The notes: a model not told the origin generated them from the sequence alone. A stretch of DNA of 64,000 nt from Rhizopus sp. PT2906 (GCA_025529335.1 JAMYHX010000100.1:41745-105744); one strand, 5' to 3'; counted from the stretch's first letter, positions 19,040-31,702 are shown. A program made the numbers and translations.

Positions 19040-21161
19040 GTGTATACAAGTTAATGTTTGGGAAGAAAAGAAAAAGAGAAAAAGAAAAAAAAAAGTCATT
19101 TTATATACTTGCTCATTCACTCGCTCTTTCTTTCTTCATCCTTTTTCTGATGGTGCTCTCTATTTTTATCCACCCCCTCAAATTCCAATTGATTTAGATA
19201 CTAACTAAACTTTTTTTATATATAAAAAAAACCAATAGAAAAAGAAACAAAGAAAAAAGAGACACACACACCCTTCTCCTCAGTTTATTCCCTTAATTTG
19301 TCAAGTTTTCATCCCTTATTACGTCTCCCTTATGTCACTATGTTCGTCTATTCTAATCTTGATATACACTATTTTCATAAATTATTCGCATACATTGTAA
19401 AATCAATAACAACCAACACTTTAGTTAATTTTCTATGTCTTCTTTATTGTTTAAAAGACAACATGTAATAATTTATAAAGTGGGCTTGATATTTTTGAGA
19501 AAAGATAAATGTGGTCAGCACTTAATAACACACGTAACTGAAAAAGTTGTTAGAGACTTCGTTTAAATAGTCTGATCTTGACTTTTTTTCTTTTATTCTT
19601 TGAACCAAAAAGACTAGCTTATTTCCCAGCTAGCCCTAAGGTATGTTATATTATTTACTCTTGTAAGAAACTAATATATAGTATTATAGAGAATAAAATC
19701 GAACCAGTATTGGTGCTAGCTGGGGGTGGTTTGGTTCTTATCAAACCTTGGTCCCATCCGCTCTCTTTCTTGCTCTCTCCCTCTTCTTTTTCCGGACCAG
19801 TTATCGCTGGCTCAACCCAGGATACACTTCGGGTAATCTCTCTCTTAATGTAAGTATTTGATATCAATGTAAATAACTGATTTACTACCCACCTTTTTAT
19901 TCATTCTTTTGCTTCTGATGGACTTTTTTTATCATTATTTTGTTGTCTCTTTTATTATTATTTGTTTGAAATTATCATTTTTTTTATCAGTGTGGGAATA
20001 ATTTTTGAATAAAGTGCAAAACCCCTTATTGCAGGAATTTTATTTCATTTTTGGTAAATCCTTTGTATGACTCTGGCAAGTCCCATTTTGGAATCTATTT
20101 TATTTCAAGGTCATATTTAACTGCGCGCGTTTAGTAAGTGCCTTGATACTCTCCAAATGCTTAACTGAATTCAAAAAATATAAAGTAACAACAAAAAGAC
20201 AAGTATAACTTGTAAACATTGAACAATACAACTCACCATCATCATCATCATGTATTTGTGTAAATGTGTCTCTTCTTTTTTCTAGAGTAACCCTGCATCG
20301 TAATCTCATTTAAACGTTTCCCGGCTATGTTTTCACTTCATGACTCCTAAACATGCTTAAATGAGATAAGCTATTGCATACCTAGACATATACTCATATA
20401 AAGCCTTTATTATCATATCATCAAACTAATATTATTCTCACTTTATTACGTGTCATCATTACAGTATTTTCGTAAGAATACTTTCTGATCCTTCCCCTCT
20501 ATTCTCCTCTGTTTGTAGTTGGGATGATAATCCTATCGTATTACGTCAAAATGAAGTATCCTATATGCCTGAGCACTGACGACATCGAAGCTATCAAAAA
20601 CTGACTTATAAAAAGCAATTATATTGATCATTTATTGTTTCAATAACAACCGAGAGATCATACATGCTGTGAGTATTTTTTTTTCTTTTTAAAACAATGG
20701 CGGATGAGTACTCTTGATCTCCTTTCTTCATTCTTCATCCTCCCCCCCCCTCTCTCTCTCTTTCTCTCTCTTTCTGTCTGTCTTCTCCTTGCATTGAGCG
20801 CTTTTTGCCGGTCTAGATTTCGCCTCAAATATATCTCTGAGAAAACATAAAACAACATTCCAGTACGCCCTTTAACGAAATCATGAAACATGCAATGTTA
20901 ACCCATACATGGCGTTGCTCTGTCGCACTTGATCATCGGCTGACTTTTTGTTCAAAAGGGGGTACTGGAATGTCTCCTGGTCACAGGAAAAAGAGAACTA
21001 GAAGAAAAGAGGGAGATAAGAACCAAGAAGATGTCATATTGTTAAGTGTATCAAACATATCCCCAAGGAAAGTTTTCTTGTTAATCATCTCAAGTATACC
21101 TTCTCTTTCCTTTGGAGAAATATAAAACGTCTTCAAGGTCGTAAACAAACAACGTCATCCT
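19040..21161. other. Long intergenic stretch, no gene seen
   Basis: About 2.1 kb with C/T-rich runs near 19130-19290 and a GA/CT microsatellite near 20740-20780. Open frames at 19578-19853 and 20883-21125 have no motif and no exon partners. An inverted pair CCCAGCTAGC / GCTAGCTGGG lies about 70 bp apart (near 19629 and 19718). No tRNA-like cloverleaf was seen. Confidence 0.4.
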
Positions 21162-24100
21162 TTATTGGTCCTTTAATGACTTTAGCAATTGTAATATAAA
21201 TTTTTCTCTCTTCTCTTTTGCCACTAATGGGTTACGTTCTTTAAAGTCGACAGGCGGTCTCAGCAAGACGGTGAATAGTTCAACTACAGACAAAATGAGA
21301 TATTGCAGGGCATATGCTTTTTTTCTCTTACCAATTTTGTTTTCTCTTTCTTTTCTTACTGAAGAAGGAGCGTGATCAATAGCTTGCCTTAAAAACATAC
21401 CAATGTAAAGCAAGACATTACGTCGAAAAGGCGGCAGAGATTCTTTGAGCTAATATAAACTGTTAGCTGTAGTCATTTAGGCATGCCATGAGTTTACCAT
21501 ATTCATTGCATCCACAGATTCTGAAGCTTCTAAGGCACGCTCATACATACTGGTTGGTATAACAGGATCAGGTAAGCAGTCTAAAAAGGCAACTAATACA
21601 TCAATCATCGAATTTGCACTGATTGCCTCTTTATCCAAAGATCTTTTAGATACACTCTCTTCTTTTAACGTAAGCTCTGACAGGGAGAGCTTGTCTGAAT
21701 CCTGATTACCAAGTAGCGTGTTGGTATCAAATTGCTCACCAGTATCTAAACATTGGCGAATATAGGTTGAAATAACGAGATCTCCGTGGTATAAGAACAA
21801 TGATTCCTGCAACACAAAAGGATTAGTTTTTTCTGTTTTTTCTCTTTTTAATCGAGTACTTACAATACGAAACATGTTGGAATTCCATAAAAAGTTCATC
21901 ACCTTCCACAGCTCTTTAGGTAAATCAATCTGGTTTAAAACTGGAGAAGGAGGCTGAGATGGGTTAGAGGCCGGCTTTGTCTTTTGTAAGTTTTGTGTTG
22001 CTTGTTCACTGATTGGCACTGTCATTTCTGACAACTGTTCTAGAGGCACACCGAAACATGTAGGCACATAATCACCAGAGATGGAAATAAAAAAGTCTTT
22101 ACTGTTTTCCAAGCGAAGAATGAGTATATCTTCAATCTTTTGTTCTCCACGGTTCAAAGGGGCCGAAATCGTAGGATCCACCATGACTTCAAAGCGAATG
22201 ACTGCTCTTTCTCCAGGTGCAAGAACACCTGATATGGGCGATACCTGAAGCCAGGGTGGCAGAATGTTGACCTCATCATTTTTGGGCAAGAATCTGAATA
22301 GGGTAAGCACTCGGCCTGTGTTCTCGAGCAATATGGTCTTTTCCTTGTACTCTAGGAAATGAACCTTTTCAAAATCTACATAAGAAGTAGAAATTTCCCC
22401 GCGGGGTTGAGCATCTTGACTTTCTTTCAGCTGTTGAACAAGGGCATCATATGTCTTTTTTTGAAGGCGACTGTCGATCTTTCGAATATTCATGCTCATC
22501 AAGGCTCTTACTGGTTTATGATCACTCATCATCATATTCATACAGTGAGTATAGTCTAGCAACTCTAATCTCTCTTGTTCTGGTGAATCAACACGACTCT
22601 TTTTCCACAGAATACGGTCAGTCCAGGAGGGTGCACGGCGTTTCTCGCTTAATTTTAACAATTAAAAGCCTGCTTGGGTTTCCTTTTATGCCTTACCTTG
22701 TATCATACTGATTGGTACCTGGATCATATTTATATGTAGGTAGAAAGGTAATTGGACCTTCTTCAAACATAGGGAATGTTCGGCCTGCCTTTCGTTCGAT
22801 TGACAATTGGTCGTACTCTAATAAAACATCGAGTCTATCTTGACGTAGCCAACTCTTAATGACCGATTCACTTAAATTAACACGATAGTTAAGATCACCG
22901 CACCAAATTAAGAAGCTTTTCCCCAAAAAGAATGTAAGAAAGACTACCCAATGCTTTCTTTTTTTTTGTTTTCTTACTCGCTATGGTAAATGGATGCCTC
23001 AACCCTCCAATCTCGAATGACGTTGTTGTTTTCTACAAAGGAAACACCTTCATCACCACCATTATTCCAAAAGTAAGATACATAAGAAGTCAACTGATCT
23101 GGTTGATGGGCAAAGATCAATCGTTTTGATAACTCTGTAAAGTCTTGATTTCTCTTTTCTGTCTTATCAGTAAACGCAGCTAGATGACTGGTAACAAAGC
23201 ATAGATAGCTATCATGGAAACGTAATCGAACTGCTATACCACCTTTGTTGCCCTTTTGAGGAGTATAAGTATAACTTTTTTCTCTTTTTTCCTTGTACTC
23301 TTTTTACATACATTACCATCATATTCATTAAACCAACACCAGCCCACGTTATTTGTGTCTCAGAGATGAATGGCTTGTTTGCCTTTTTTGTAATGACGAT
23401 CAGTAGCATAGTCACAAGCTGTTTTGAAGCAACCTTGTAATAATCTTTTCCTTCATCCTTTAATGAGCTGATGATTGCTTTTACCCACGCGTTTTCTTTT
23501 GTTGGATCATAACGAATGTATGCTTCCGTGTTTGTCTCCATCTCCTGTAACCCAATGATATAAAAATCAGGATCTACATTCTTTCCATCTTTTGTCTTTA
23601 AGGTTCCTTGGAGCCATTCGGATAAAGAAGAGGTAGGCAAACTGCCATGGACATTCCAAGTACCTACAAATGCACTTTAAAAATGTATTGAATACATACT
23701 TCACTTTGCACTGTATCTCATATCTTACGTTGCTTTTTCCCAATGAACAAACTCATTCTCCTTCTTCATCAGTTGTGAGTTAATCCAATGGTCCTTTGCA
23801 TCTTTTAATGTAATCCTTCGTTCCTTGGTAGTGGACAGAATGGACCTTGTACGTTTCATGTTAATTTTTTCAATTGTTTCAGCCCTTTGTAAGGGCAAGA
23901 CATATTTCAATGCGCTATCGGGTCCATCTCTCAGAGGAAGTGAATTGGATCGAACTGTCGGTTTAGATTGTATTCCCACTATCTATAATTGAGTTTTCCT
24001 TTTCCAATGAATTTTAGGCAAACTACCTCCAAACTTTCTATACACATTCACCCAATCATATGAAGCGTCATTTTGAGAGTTTATGTTATTGTTGACTTTT

Positions 24101-24646
24101 ATATGTTAGACAATGTGACGAATGATCTGGCCATTATTTACCTGCTATGGTAATAAGTCGCTTGATATTCGTCAATATCTCTGACATGATCTCTTTCTTG
24201 GGAAACACGATATGAGCGGAGTCTTGGTTCAATGAAAATGTAACCAGCAAATCTATAAAGTGTGCATGAATATCATCATCAGCATGTCATCACCAAGAGT
24301 TTACCAGGCTGTGTTGTTTTATCTGGTAACGGATTGGATTGAGCTAATCACTTGAATAAGTTCTATGGTTATTTTAATAATAATAATGAACAAACCGATA
24401 TTAATCTTTAAATCTGAATAAACTGGTATTGTCTTCAACACAATAGGTGGCATCGATTCATCTTGTGACTCTTCTAGTAACAATAAGCTAAAAGAAAGAG
24501 TAAGTCGTGGTTGTATTGTATTGTTTGTTCTTTTACCAAGCTTCTCCATTGTTTATGTCTCCATGAACGACGACAACTAAATAACCATTCTTTTCATCTT
24601 GGGCCTCTGTATAGACAATTCTAACTTTGGAAACGTAAAATGACAT
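21162..24646 (-). CDS. Inositol polyphosphate 5-phosphatase, OCRL/INPP5B type
   Basis: Twelve exons: complement(join(21162..21449,21498..21806,21864..22647,22697..22915,22978..23252,23317..23674,23729..23978,24027..24095,24142..24252,24305..24343,24396..24487,24537..24646)), 967 residues. A PH-like N-terminus (1-150) precedes the 5-phosphatase domain (about 224-560) with GTWNVHG, IIGLQEME, GNKGGIAVRL, TSHLAAF, WCGDLNYR, RRAPSWTDRILW and SDHKPV. An ASH domain (about 575-690, LLENTGRVLTLFRF) and a RhoGAP-like domain (about 720-967) follow. This is the full OCRL layout, so it removes the 5-phosphate of PI(4,5)P2 on endocytic membranes. The intron at 21807-21863 is 57 nt without a stop and could be retained. 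An upstream ATG at about 24785 opens 20 residues but lacks a clear donor. Confidence 0.9.
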
Positions 24647-24873
24647 GAAAGGTTAAGGACATTGTATAGTTTTTATAAAGTGTCAGTTTATAATATATAT
24701 ATATGTATGTATAAAAGGATATGAATTCAGCCTTATCAGGTGGATTGACTAGGCCATCCACTACACTCTGTCTTTTCGGCATTCTTTACTTTAATAAAAG
24801 AGTAAAAGAGAAGAAAGAAAGATAATGGCCAATTGCGGAGTTACACGCTCACCCCAAGTGGCTTACTTTTCCA

Positions 24874-24904
<31 letters not shown>

Positions 24905-24928
24905 TATAAAAAATAACGCGTATCTGAA

Positions 24929-26323
24929 ATGTCTATTGCATTAAGAGAGGAAAATTTTGTTGTAATCAATGTGGGATCCAATATAACCACTGCTGGTATT
25001 GGAATGCACGATACAAATAAAGCACCCTCTGTGGTATATGAAAGATACAATACAAACACAAACCTATAATAATGACATATGTTTAGTTTGTCAACATGGC
25101 TGATTTCAATTATCCAATCAAAGACAATAGAATCAGCAACTGGAAAGATCTTGAGGATTGCTTACACACCATTTTGTTTAAAGAAATTGGAATCAAGAAA
25201 TCACGAAATGAATGTCCAGTGCTATTATCTGTTCCTGTTCAATGGACAAAGCTAGAGCATGAACGTATCACACAGATATTCTTTGAAAACTTCAATGTAC
25301 CAGGTATCTATATTGCACCACAACCTTTATTGACTTTATTCGGATGTGGTGCTGTCTCTGGCATTGTTGTTGATATTGGAAGTCAAATTACAGGTAGAGA
25401 CGATGAACAATATACAAGTTTGCATTCTAATAGAAAAGAATAGATATCAACATTGTCGTAGATAGCAACGTTCAACTACAATCCAACTTTATGATCCCTA
25501 TTGGAGGCAATCACTTTGACGCTTACTTTTTAGAGCTATTAAAAAAAGATACACACCTTGTAGAGCAATTTAATCAGCATCAACTTGAGTTAGATTTAGA
25601 CTTTGCAAAATATGTTCGTGAACTGCCTGGAATTTGTAATGTCGCATTTGGACACGACTTGGAAGATGATAAATTCACAACGCAGCTATCCAATGCCATG
25701 GAAGAAATGCCAACTGCTGCTACTGAGGAACTATTAGACGAAGATAATCCAAAGAGCAAAGGGGATGAAGATGGTGTAGGAGATATTCCCGAGACGGTAG
25801 ATATAGAATACAAGGGTCATACATTCACAATTGGTCCATACCGTCATCAAGTCATCGATCCACTCTTCTCTCCTGAGCTGATACAAGTCCAATGCCTATC
25901 ACTCCCAGAGGCCATGCGATTGGCAGTCATGAATTGTGAACCACCAGAGATTCGACCCAAGCTTTGGGAGAGCATTGCCATTGCTGGTGGGTGTTGCCTA
26001 ACAACAGGATTATCAAGGCGTCTTAAAGTAGAAGTGCAAATGGTTTTGCCTCAGTCAGAGAATGCAGGTGACACTCAACCTCGTATTATCAACTTTTTGA
26101 GAATTCCCGAATACTTTACAGTGCTCAAAGAAAAAGAGAACCAAGTTTATTCAACATGGCTAGGCGCAGAAATAGTTGCAAAGGTAAACACATAATAATG
26201 TCAAAAATTAAGTTCCTATATAACTCTTTTAAATAGCTTGTATTCATAGACGCCAAGAATTATGTTAGCAAAGTGGATTATAACGAGTTTGGTCCATCTG
26301 TCATTCATACAAAAGCTTATTAA
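24929..26323 (+). CDS. Actin-related protein, probably Arp9-like (SWI/SNF-RSC)
   Basis: The model is join(24929..25033,25087..25393,25444..26183,26237..26323), 412 residues, near actin length. The fold is visible as NVGSNITTAGIG at about 15-26, the SVPVQWTKLEHERI region at about 77, GIVVDIGSQIT at about 127 and IAIAGGCCLTTGLSRRL at about 305. It lacks the canonical actin phosphate loop residues, and an acidic insert sits at about 205-235. Fungal Arp9 pairs with Arp7 or Arp42 and binds the HSA helix of the SWI/SNF or RSC ATPase. The FFENFNVPGIYIAPQPLLTL segment looks most like Arp9. Assignment within the ARP family is moderate. The gene starts 280 bp from the OCRL gene, head to head. Confidence 0.7.
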
Positions 26324-26378
26324 AACTCAGTGCAAAATAATAAATTTCTCTTCTTTTGCTTCCTTATTCTTTTCAACC

Positions 26379-27421
26379 ATGGCGCGTATAAAGAAAAGGA
26401 GCCTTATAAGTTTGCTTACTGTCTTATTTATCGTGCTTGCTACGCTTGTTCCTAAAGTCAAAGCTTGGACAGAAAGTAAAATAATACTTCATCTATAAAC
26501 ATTGTCACTGATGATCCAATAGCCGATTTCGAGATCTTTGACCTTGTAGATGCTTTAGAAAAAGCAGAAGGCAAAGACACAAACTTTTATAACTGGTTGG
26601 GCGTCTCTGTAAGTTATATTATTCCATACAATAATAATAACTAATTTTTTGTTGTCTTTTTAGCCTTCTGCTACTCAGGGAGAGATTTCAAAAGCGTATC
26701 GTAAACTATCACTCAAATGGCAGTAAGTCATAATCTTTGACCATGACTGTCTACTCACCATGATACATAAAGTCCTGATAAAAACAAGAATGATCCCAAG
26801 GCAAAAGAACGTTTTGCTAGATTAGGTGTGATTGTCAGTATCCTTCGTGATCCTACCAAAAGAGAGAGGTACAACTTTTTCTACAAGAATGGGGTGCCTC
26901 GTTGGCGAGGCACAGGGTATTTATACAGCCGATTCCGGCCGGGGCTAGGCACGGTGATCATTCTACTCTGTTTGATTGCTTCTGTTATGCAATATATAGC
27001 CGGACAGGTCAATTACCGACAAGAAGTTCGCAGAATTATCCGTTTTGTTGAAGATGCCAGAGCTCAGATGGTGGCAAATGCGCCCAAGGGTCGTGCGCCT
27101 TCGTTAGGCAAAAGTTTCATCGAAGTAGGACAACGAGTCATGCGATGCGAGGTGAAGGGAGATCACTATTTGATTGTTTATCCCAATGAAAATAGCCAAC
27201 AGCCAATCCATCTAAACGTGGAATGGGTGAAGAGGCCAACGATTGAAGATGTATTTATTATCAGTTTGCCAAGGAGATTATTCTACAAGCTATTAGGCAA
27301 AAAAGATACAACTGAGCAAGATGAAAAGGAGACAAAAGAAGAAATAGAAGAATCAGTGCCAAAAAAGAAAGCAGCACCTGTACGTAAAAGAGGTGCACCA
27401 AAAGTGAACAAATATAAATAA
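26379..27421 (+). CDS. ERJ5: ER J-protein, Erj5 / DNAJC1-like
   Basis: The model is join(26379..26475,26523..26608,26664..26722,26773..27421), 296 residues. A signal peptide (1-29, LLTVLFIVLATLVPKVKA) leads into a luminal J domain at about 40-125: WLGVSPSATQGEISKAYRKL, then HPDKNKNDPKAKERF with the HPD split by the third intron. A membrane segment (VIILLCLIASVMQYIAG) follows at about 155. The cytosolic tail is rich in Glu and then Lys/Pro. This is the layout of fungal Erj5, which stimulates the ER Hsp70 Kar2/BiP. It starts only 55 bp after the Arp9 stop, so the two genes sit very tightly in tandem. Confidence 0.85.
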
Positions 27422-27540
27422 AAATGTGTGCACACAAATTGATGATATTTTAATTCCAATGCTTTTATTTTATAAAAGGGGAAGGACACAAAAATACATG
27501 TAAGGAGAGATATAGAAAGGAAGGGAAACTGTACACATTT

Positions 27541-28521
27541 TTATTTGGAACCATTTTTAGAAGATCTACCTAGTCTATGAACACGCAAATGCCGACGCAT
27601 ATTACTTTGTACACTAAATTGACGTCCACATCCTTCCTCTAAACAAACAAAAGGCTTTTCACCTGTATGGGAATATGTGTGTATGCGTAACGAAGAGGGT
27701 CTATTGAAAGGCTTTTTACAGTAAGGACAGAAATACTTTCCTGTCTTTTCATCTCTTTCTATTATCGGCTTCTCTTCTTTCTCCTCTAATTTTACCATCT
27801 TGTTATTATTCATATTTAATGCATCTGATAATAAATGGTTGGATGAAGGTGGGCTTGCAGTGCGTGCTCGATGAGGTAATTCATTGATGAATGGTAAGTT
27901 ATTACTGTTGTTGTTATTGTTGTTGGGAGTAAGTGTTGACTGGTAAAAATCAGTTGCTATAGTCGTATTAGCAGAGACTGTACGTCGGTGTGTTTGATGT
28001 CTCTCTCTTCGTTGATTTAACATCGTATGTGTAGTGGGTAGTGGCGGAGTCGTGCTGTGTAATGGATGAGCGAGTGTAAAATCGGAAATAGATCTCGTAT
28101 GACTCGCACCAGGCGGTCTTCTTGCTGGTGTACTCAAAGGTGGTAATAATGTAGTAAGACTAACATTGGCTGTAACAGCAGTAGTAGCACTTGTAGTCGT
28201 AGTAGCAGGAGGAGTACTAGTAACAGCAGCAATAGTAGTATTCGTAGCACTAGTAGTTGTTGTTGTCGTTGTTGTAGTGGATGAGGGCATGATCATCCAA
28301 CTTGGTACATTGTTGGGTATGCTATTCTGTGAAGAAGGTCCAGAGATAGAGAGTTGTTGAAGTTCGGATGGTAAACTGCTGATACTATGACTTTGTCTGT
28401 GGTGCCGTCTTGGTGCACTGGAAGGATTGGCTTGGGTTTCTTTGATCATGTTATCACCATTATTTTCATCATTTAATAAGAATTTAATCGAAGGCAAACT
28501 TGGATTCTTGGTGTGAGTCAT
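27541..28521 (-). CDS. C2H2 zinc-finger transcription factor
   Basis: A single exon of 326 residues. The first 250 residues are disordered, rich in Thr, Ser, Pro and Asn, with long Thr and Asn runs. Two C2H2 fingers close the protein: YFCPYCKKPFNRPSSLRIH at about 262 and FVCLEEGCGRQFSVQSNM at about 290, joined by the classic HTGEKP linker. A basic tail (RLGRSSKNGSK) follows. The layout matches fungal C2H2 regulators of the Msn2/RsrA type, and targets cannot be inferred. It converges with ERJ5, 120 bp between stops. Confidence 0.8.
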   Translation of the reverse strand: MTHTKNPSLPSIKFLLNDENNGDNMIKETQANPSSAPRRHHRQSHSISSLPSELQQLSISGPSSQNSIPNNVPSWMIMPSSTTTTTTTTTSATNTTIAAVTSTPPATTTTSATTAVTANVSLTTLLPPLSTPARRPPGASHTRSISDFTLAHPLHSTTPPLPTTHTMLNQRRERHQTHRRTVSANTTIATDFYQSTLTPNNNNNNSNNLPFINELPHRARTASPPSSNHLLSDALNMNNNKMVKLEEKEEKPIIERDEKTGKYFCPYCKKPFNRPSSLRIHTYSHTGEKPFVCLEEGCGRQFSVQSNMRRHLRVHRLGRSSKNGSK

Positions 28522-29159
28522 AAAGAAACGGGAAGGAGAAAAAGAAGAGATAAACTGGGGGTTAGGTCATTGTGGGCCATTTTTAAAAGAAAGTAGTCGG
28601 AGTTTAAATTTGATGGATTAAAGGAAAATAGTGCTCCAGCATCTAAATGAAAGCATGTTTTCTTTGAGAAGGGCAAGAACAAGGGCTGTTGACTGTACTA
28701 TTGTCACTGTTGAGTGACTAGTGGCCTATTTGAAAATATAGGAGGAGAGACAGTTAGATATCATCTTACTTTACATCCTTGTCAGTTCAAAACTCAGTGA
28801 TCTACATTCATTCACAGATTGAAAGCTCTGCCTTAAACAAGGATAATAGGACATTGATAATATCTTCTTTTCTTTCTGTATATTCACTGTGTAACGTATA
28901 TTTCTGCAGAATTAAGTATTTATAGACGGGTGATTCTTTTTATAGTAAAACAAGCCTTAAAAAAAGGAGACAGAATGAATTCTTGCAAATGGTTCTAACA
29001 TTCGTTTACTATACCTCTTGAATTTATTTGTTATTGCCTAGTTACACATTTATGTCACAAGATCATCTTAGTTTACATGAAAAGAATAAAAAATATGCCC
29101 ATATTGACGTATTTGGTCAATTTGAACCTTGGAATTAATGAAAATAAAAATTTTACAGT
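28522..29159. other. Intergenic, promoter side of the C2H2 gene
   Basis: About 640 bp, AT-rich, with no open frame worth calling. Confidence 0.4.
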
Positions 29160-30075
29160 TTGAATGCCGGAGGAACCGGACGCAGAAGATATACAAGCAA
29201 GTTGGAAGACTAGGAAATAAGGAGATTGCTTAAGAAATTAACCAGGGAGAAATAATATAAAACAGTATATGTAAAGAGATAAGACACTGTCTGAATATCA
29301 ATAGGTAGATATGTCTTATTACAGTCCGGGGAAAAAGATTGTCGTACGATTGCCGAAAGACTCCAAGTATCTATTGGTTGGATGACTAAGAGAATTTTCA
29401 TAGTCAAGGATGAGATATACCATACCTTTTTGTACTATGGATGATTTGATAAAAATGAGGGAAATTAAGAATGCGTCAATGCATATCAAGAGCAGGGATC
29501 AATTGGATAAAAATCCGAGTTGCTTCCGTAAAACATATGGTCACCGTCAACCAAACCTCAGCACATTTAAGAATGATGCTAAAGCTTCTATAAAAAGTAA
29601 CAGCGCGAAATGATTATCCCTCATGTTTTTTTTTTTTTTTGCACAGGGCGGTATTTGAATTAGAGCAAATCCGCAAATCAAGTCTGGATGGATTTTTGGC
29701 AACATTTTGGTCTTTACTGGTTTTTTTTTTTTTTTTACATAACTTCATGGAGTTTGTTTATGAGGATGGGCATGGAAGCACCAGAAACGAGGCATATCAT
29801 CATGTTTTAGAGATGTAAACTGATAAAAAAGAGTGTCTTTTGGATAGTATAACGGAGTTTGACGTGTACATGACCCAAAAGCAGCCTGAACGACAGAAAA
29901 AAAAGGGGAATAATGGAACAGTATTACATACTGTTTTATTAAAAAGTATTTACGCAAAGGTTAAAAATAAAATACATAAAAGGAGACGACATACAAATGA
30001 GAGTAATAAGCACCAAGGAGAGAATATAAAGAATTACACAGTTAGTTATGTAAGAAAATTATTATATGTATAACT
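29160..30075 (+). mobile_element. Possible Tc1/mariner-like transposase relic
   Basis: Short coding-like pieces on the plus strand recall a decayed Tc1-type transposase. A helix-turn-helix-like stretch, DCRTIAERLQVSIGWMTKRI, lies at about 29335-29400. An acidic piece EDGHGSTRNEAYHH near 29760 sits where the second catalytic Asp block would be. Stops and two T runs (29627 and 29723) break everything in between. I cannot align a full protein by eye, so this is a weak call. Confidence 0.25.
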
Positions 30076-30110
30076 TACCCCGAAGGCATCTAGATGTGTC
30101 CTAGCGATAA

Positions 30111-30350
30111 CTAGGACGGAGAACTGTCTAAACGTATTCTAGTTCTTGGTTGCTCCTGATCGTCCACTCTTCTTCGACGTCTTGTAGGAGCATCAACAAC
30201 CCGGCGAAACCTATGAGGGACCATGCCATTACGTCGAAGCCCACGAAGGATGTGTATGTAGTCGAGGCAAGCAGCAACATCCCTGTTCCATAAGCGATAT
30301 CTATCCAGTGCTGCAATGGCGGGTCTACAGTATAGATTGGTGCATCTACA
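30111..30350 (-). pseudogene. Fanzor-like C-terminal fragment
   Basis: In one frame, read leftwards to the stop at 30111-30113, the sequence gives RYRLWNRDVAACLDYIHIL followed by RGLRRNGMVPHRFRR and an Arg-rich tail. The RDxxAAxxxI pattern after a tryptophan is the RuvC-III end of fungal Fanzor/TnpB-like proteins, and cysteines just before it (RTCRCTNLYC) may be the last zinc pair. Nothing N-terminal to this is Fanzor: the sequence immediately upstream is an IS630-like transposase in another frame. It differs in sequence from the Fanzor at 12.5-14.4 kb, so it is from another subfamily. Confidence 0.45.
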
Positions 30351-31020
30351 TGTCCGTACACTCCCACTTACGAAGCCAGTCAAAACGCTCCTGAATTTTT
30401 TCTTCACTGTTCCTATCTACAGGCTGAAGTTGGGCATTTTTGAGTGACAAGTTGTATTCAATTCTTACAAAATTGTAGACAGTGCTTTTAGAGACCTTGA
30501 GATCCTGAAACCTTTGAAGTAGTCGCTCCATTACTTGCTCCAAGACGGCTGAAGGATTCTCATCTATGTACTCCAAGATCACTTGCTTGTGTTCTTCATG
30601 AAGTATACGCGAGCAACCGGCTTTCTTATGCTTTATAAAAATACTATCAGGATCCGTTTTGTACATTTGAGCTGTGCGAACATGAATACCTAATTGTTTT
30701 GCAGCAGCTGAAGCACTCATAACTTTCTCAAACGTCAGTTTAAAGGATCTAACTTTCTCTTGATCCGTATAGAGTGTGTATGCTCGTTTACTTCACGCCT
30801 CCTTCATGCAAACATCTACGTCATCTTTTGCATCTTCATCTGCCATAGAGTCTACATCGAAATTATTCTCCTGAGGCTGATTATGCAAATACTGAGTGTG
30901 TGAACTAACTGTTTCTAAAGCATATCGCTCCTCATCAATGATATAGTCCATGGGCTCAGGTCTACCGTATTCATCAGCTGGATTGCCCTGCCCGTCTGCA
31001 TAAAAAGTTTGAAAGCTCAT
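30348..31020 (-). pseudogene. IS630/Tc1-like transposase, N-terminal part (broken)
   Basis: The frame opens at the ATG at 31020 with an acidic leader, is cut by a TGA at 30793-30795 (CGA before a C-to-T change) and continues. A helix-turn-helix region, SASAAAKQLGIHVRTAQ at about 30720, is followed by DENPSAVLEQVMERLLQRF and KVSKSTVYNFVR, then KIQERFDWLRKWECTDM. In complete Mucoromycota elements this block leads directly into the DDE domain; here it stops. The first catalytic Asp is absent, so only the DNA-binding half remains. Confidence 0.7.
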
Positions 31021-31229
31021 ATTGTAATACTCAGTTTTTAATGAGAAAGAGAGTAAAAAGAGATCTGACAGTGCTTTTATGCTTAATATACTCGTATTTT
31101 ATACGATAAAGCTTCTACGTATACAACATTTAATTTGTCATCAAGAGAAAGCAACCAATGGTTAACGTGATGTTAGAGTTTAACAAGTGCGAATTTTACT
31201 CTTGGCATCAGTGCCAATAATTTTTGGAA

Positions 31230-31388
31230 ATGCAGAAGGAGCACTTCTTTTTTTACCATGAAAAGCAGTTCTCGGCTGGCAAAGCTGGTGCCAAACTTGG
31301 TATACCGCGCTCAGCAGCTTATAGTTGGCTAAAAAAGGATGAAAACGACCCAAGCGACAAGTTCCAGAAACAGGTGGCGGCAGACTAG
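31230..31388 (+). pseudogene. Transposase helix-turn-helix fragment
   Basis: 52 codons from the ATG at 31230 to the TAG at 31386. KQFSAGKAGAKLGIPRSAAY and SWLKKDEND are typical of the first HTH of IS630/Tc1 or related transposases. No catalytic domain follows. It lies on the opposite strand from the neighbouring IS630 fragment and differs in sequence, so it is a separate insertion. Confidence 0.4.
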
Positions 31389-31540
31389 AGTATTGAATGG
31401 TACTACACATCGAAAAGTTTTGTTGACATCACAGGTAGTGGGTAAAGGCAGCGCTCGTAGCATTAGTCTATTTCCTGGTGCATGTAGTGTTCACTTTTGA
31501 CTAGTGCGAATGCGAAACCCGACACTCTGCACTATCAGAA

Positions 31541-31702
31541 ATGGATCCAGCACTTTGGCCGAAAGGCCGATCCCGTTGCGTTGACGGATTGGGCTATGAT
31601 TGGCGTGACGAAGAGCGATTGATTATGGAGCATCGAATGGACGATACAAAGAGCGCATACCAAAGACGATGGATGACAGTGTGGAACAGATCTGTAGCAT
31701 GA
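31541..31702 (+). other. GC-richer coding-like fragment of unknown origin
   Basis: 53 codons from the ATG at 31541 read as a natural N-terminus (WPKGRSRCVDGLGYDWRDEE) and end at three stops in a row (TGA, TGA, TAA). About 31500-31800 is visibly richer in G and C than its surroundings. The same frame resumes after the stops for a further 66 codons. I cannot name it; a fragment of a mobile element gene is likely given the neighbours. Confidence 0.3.
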
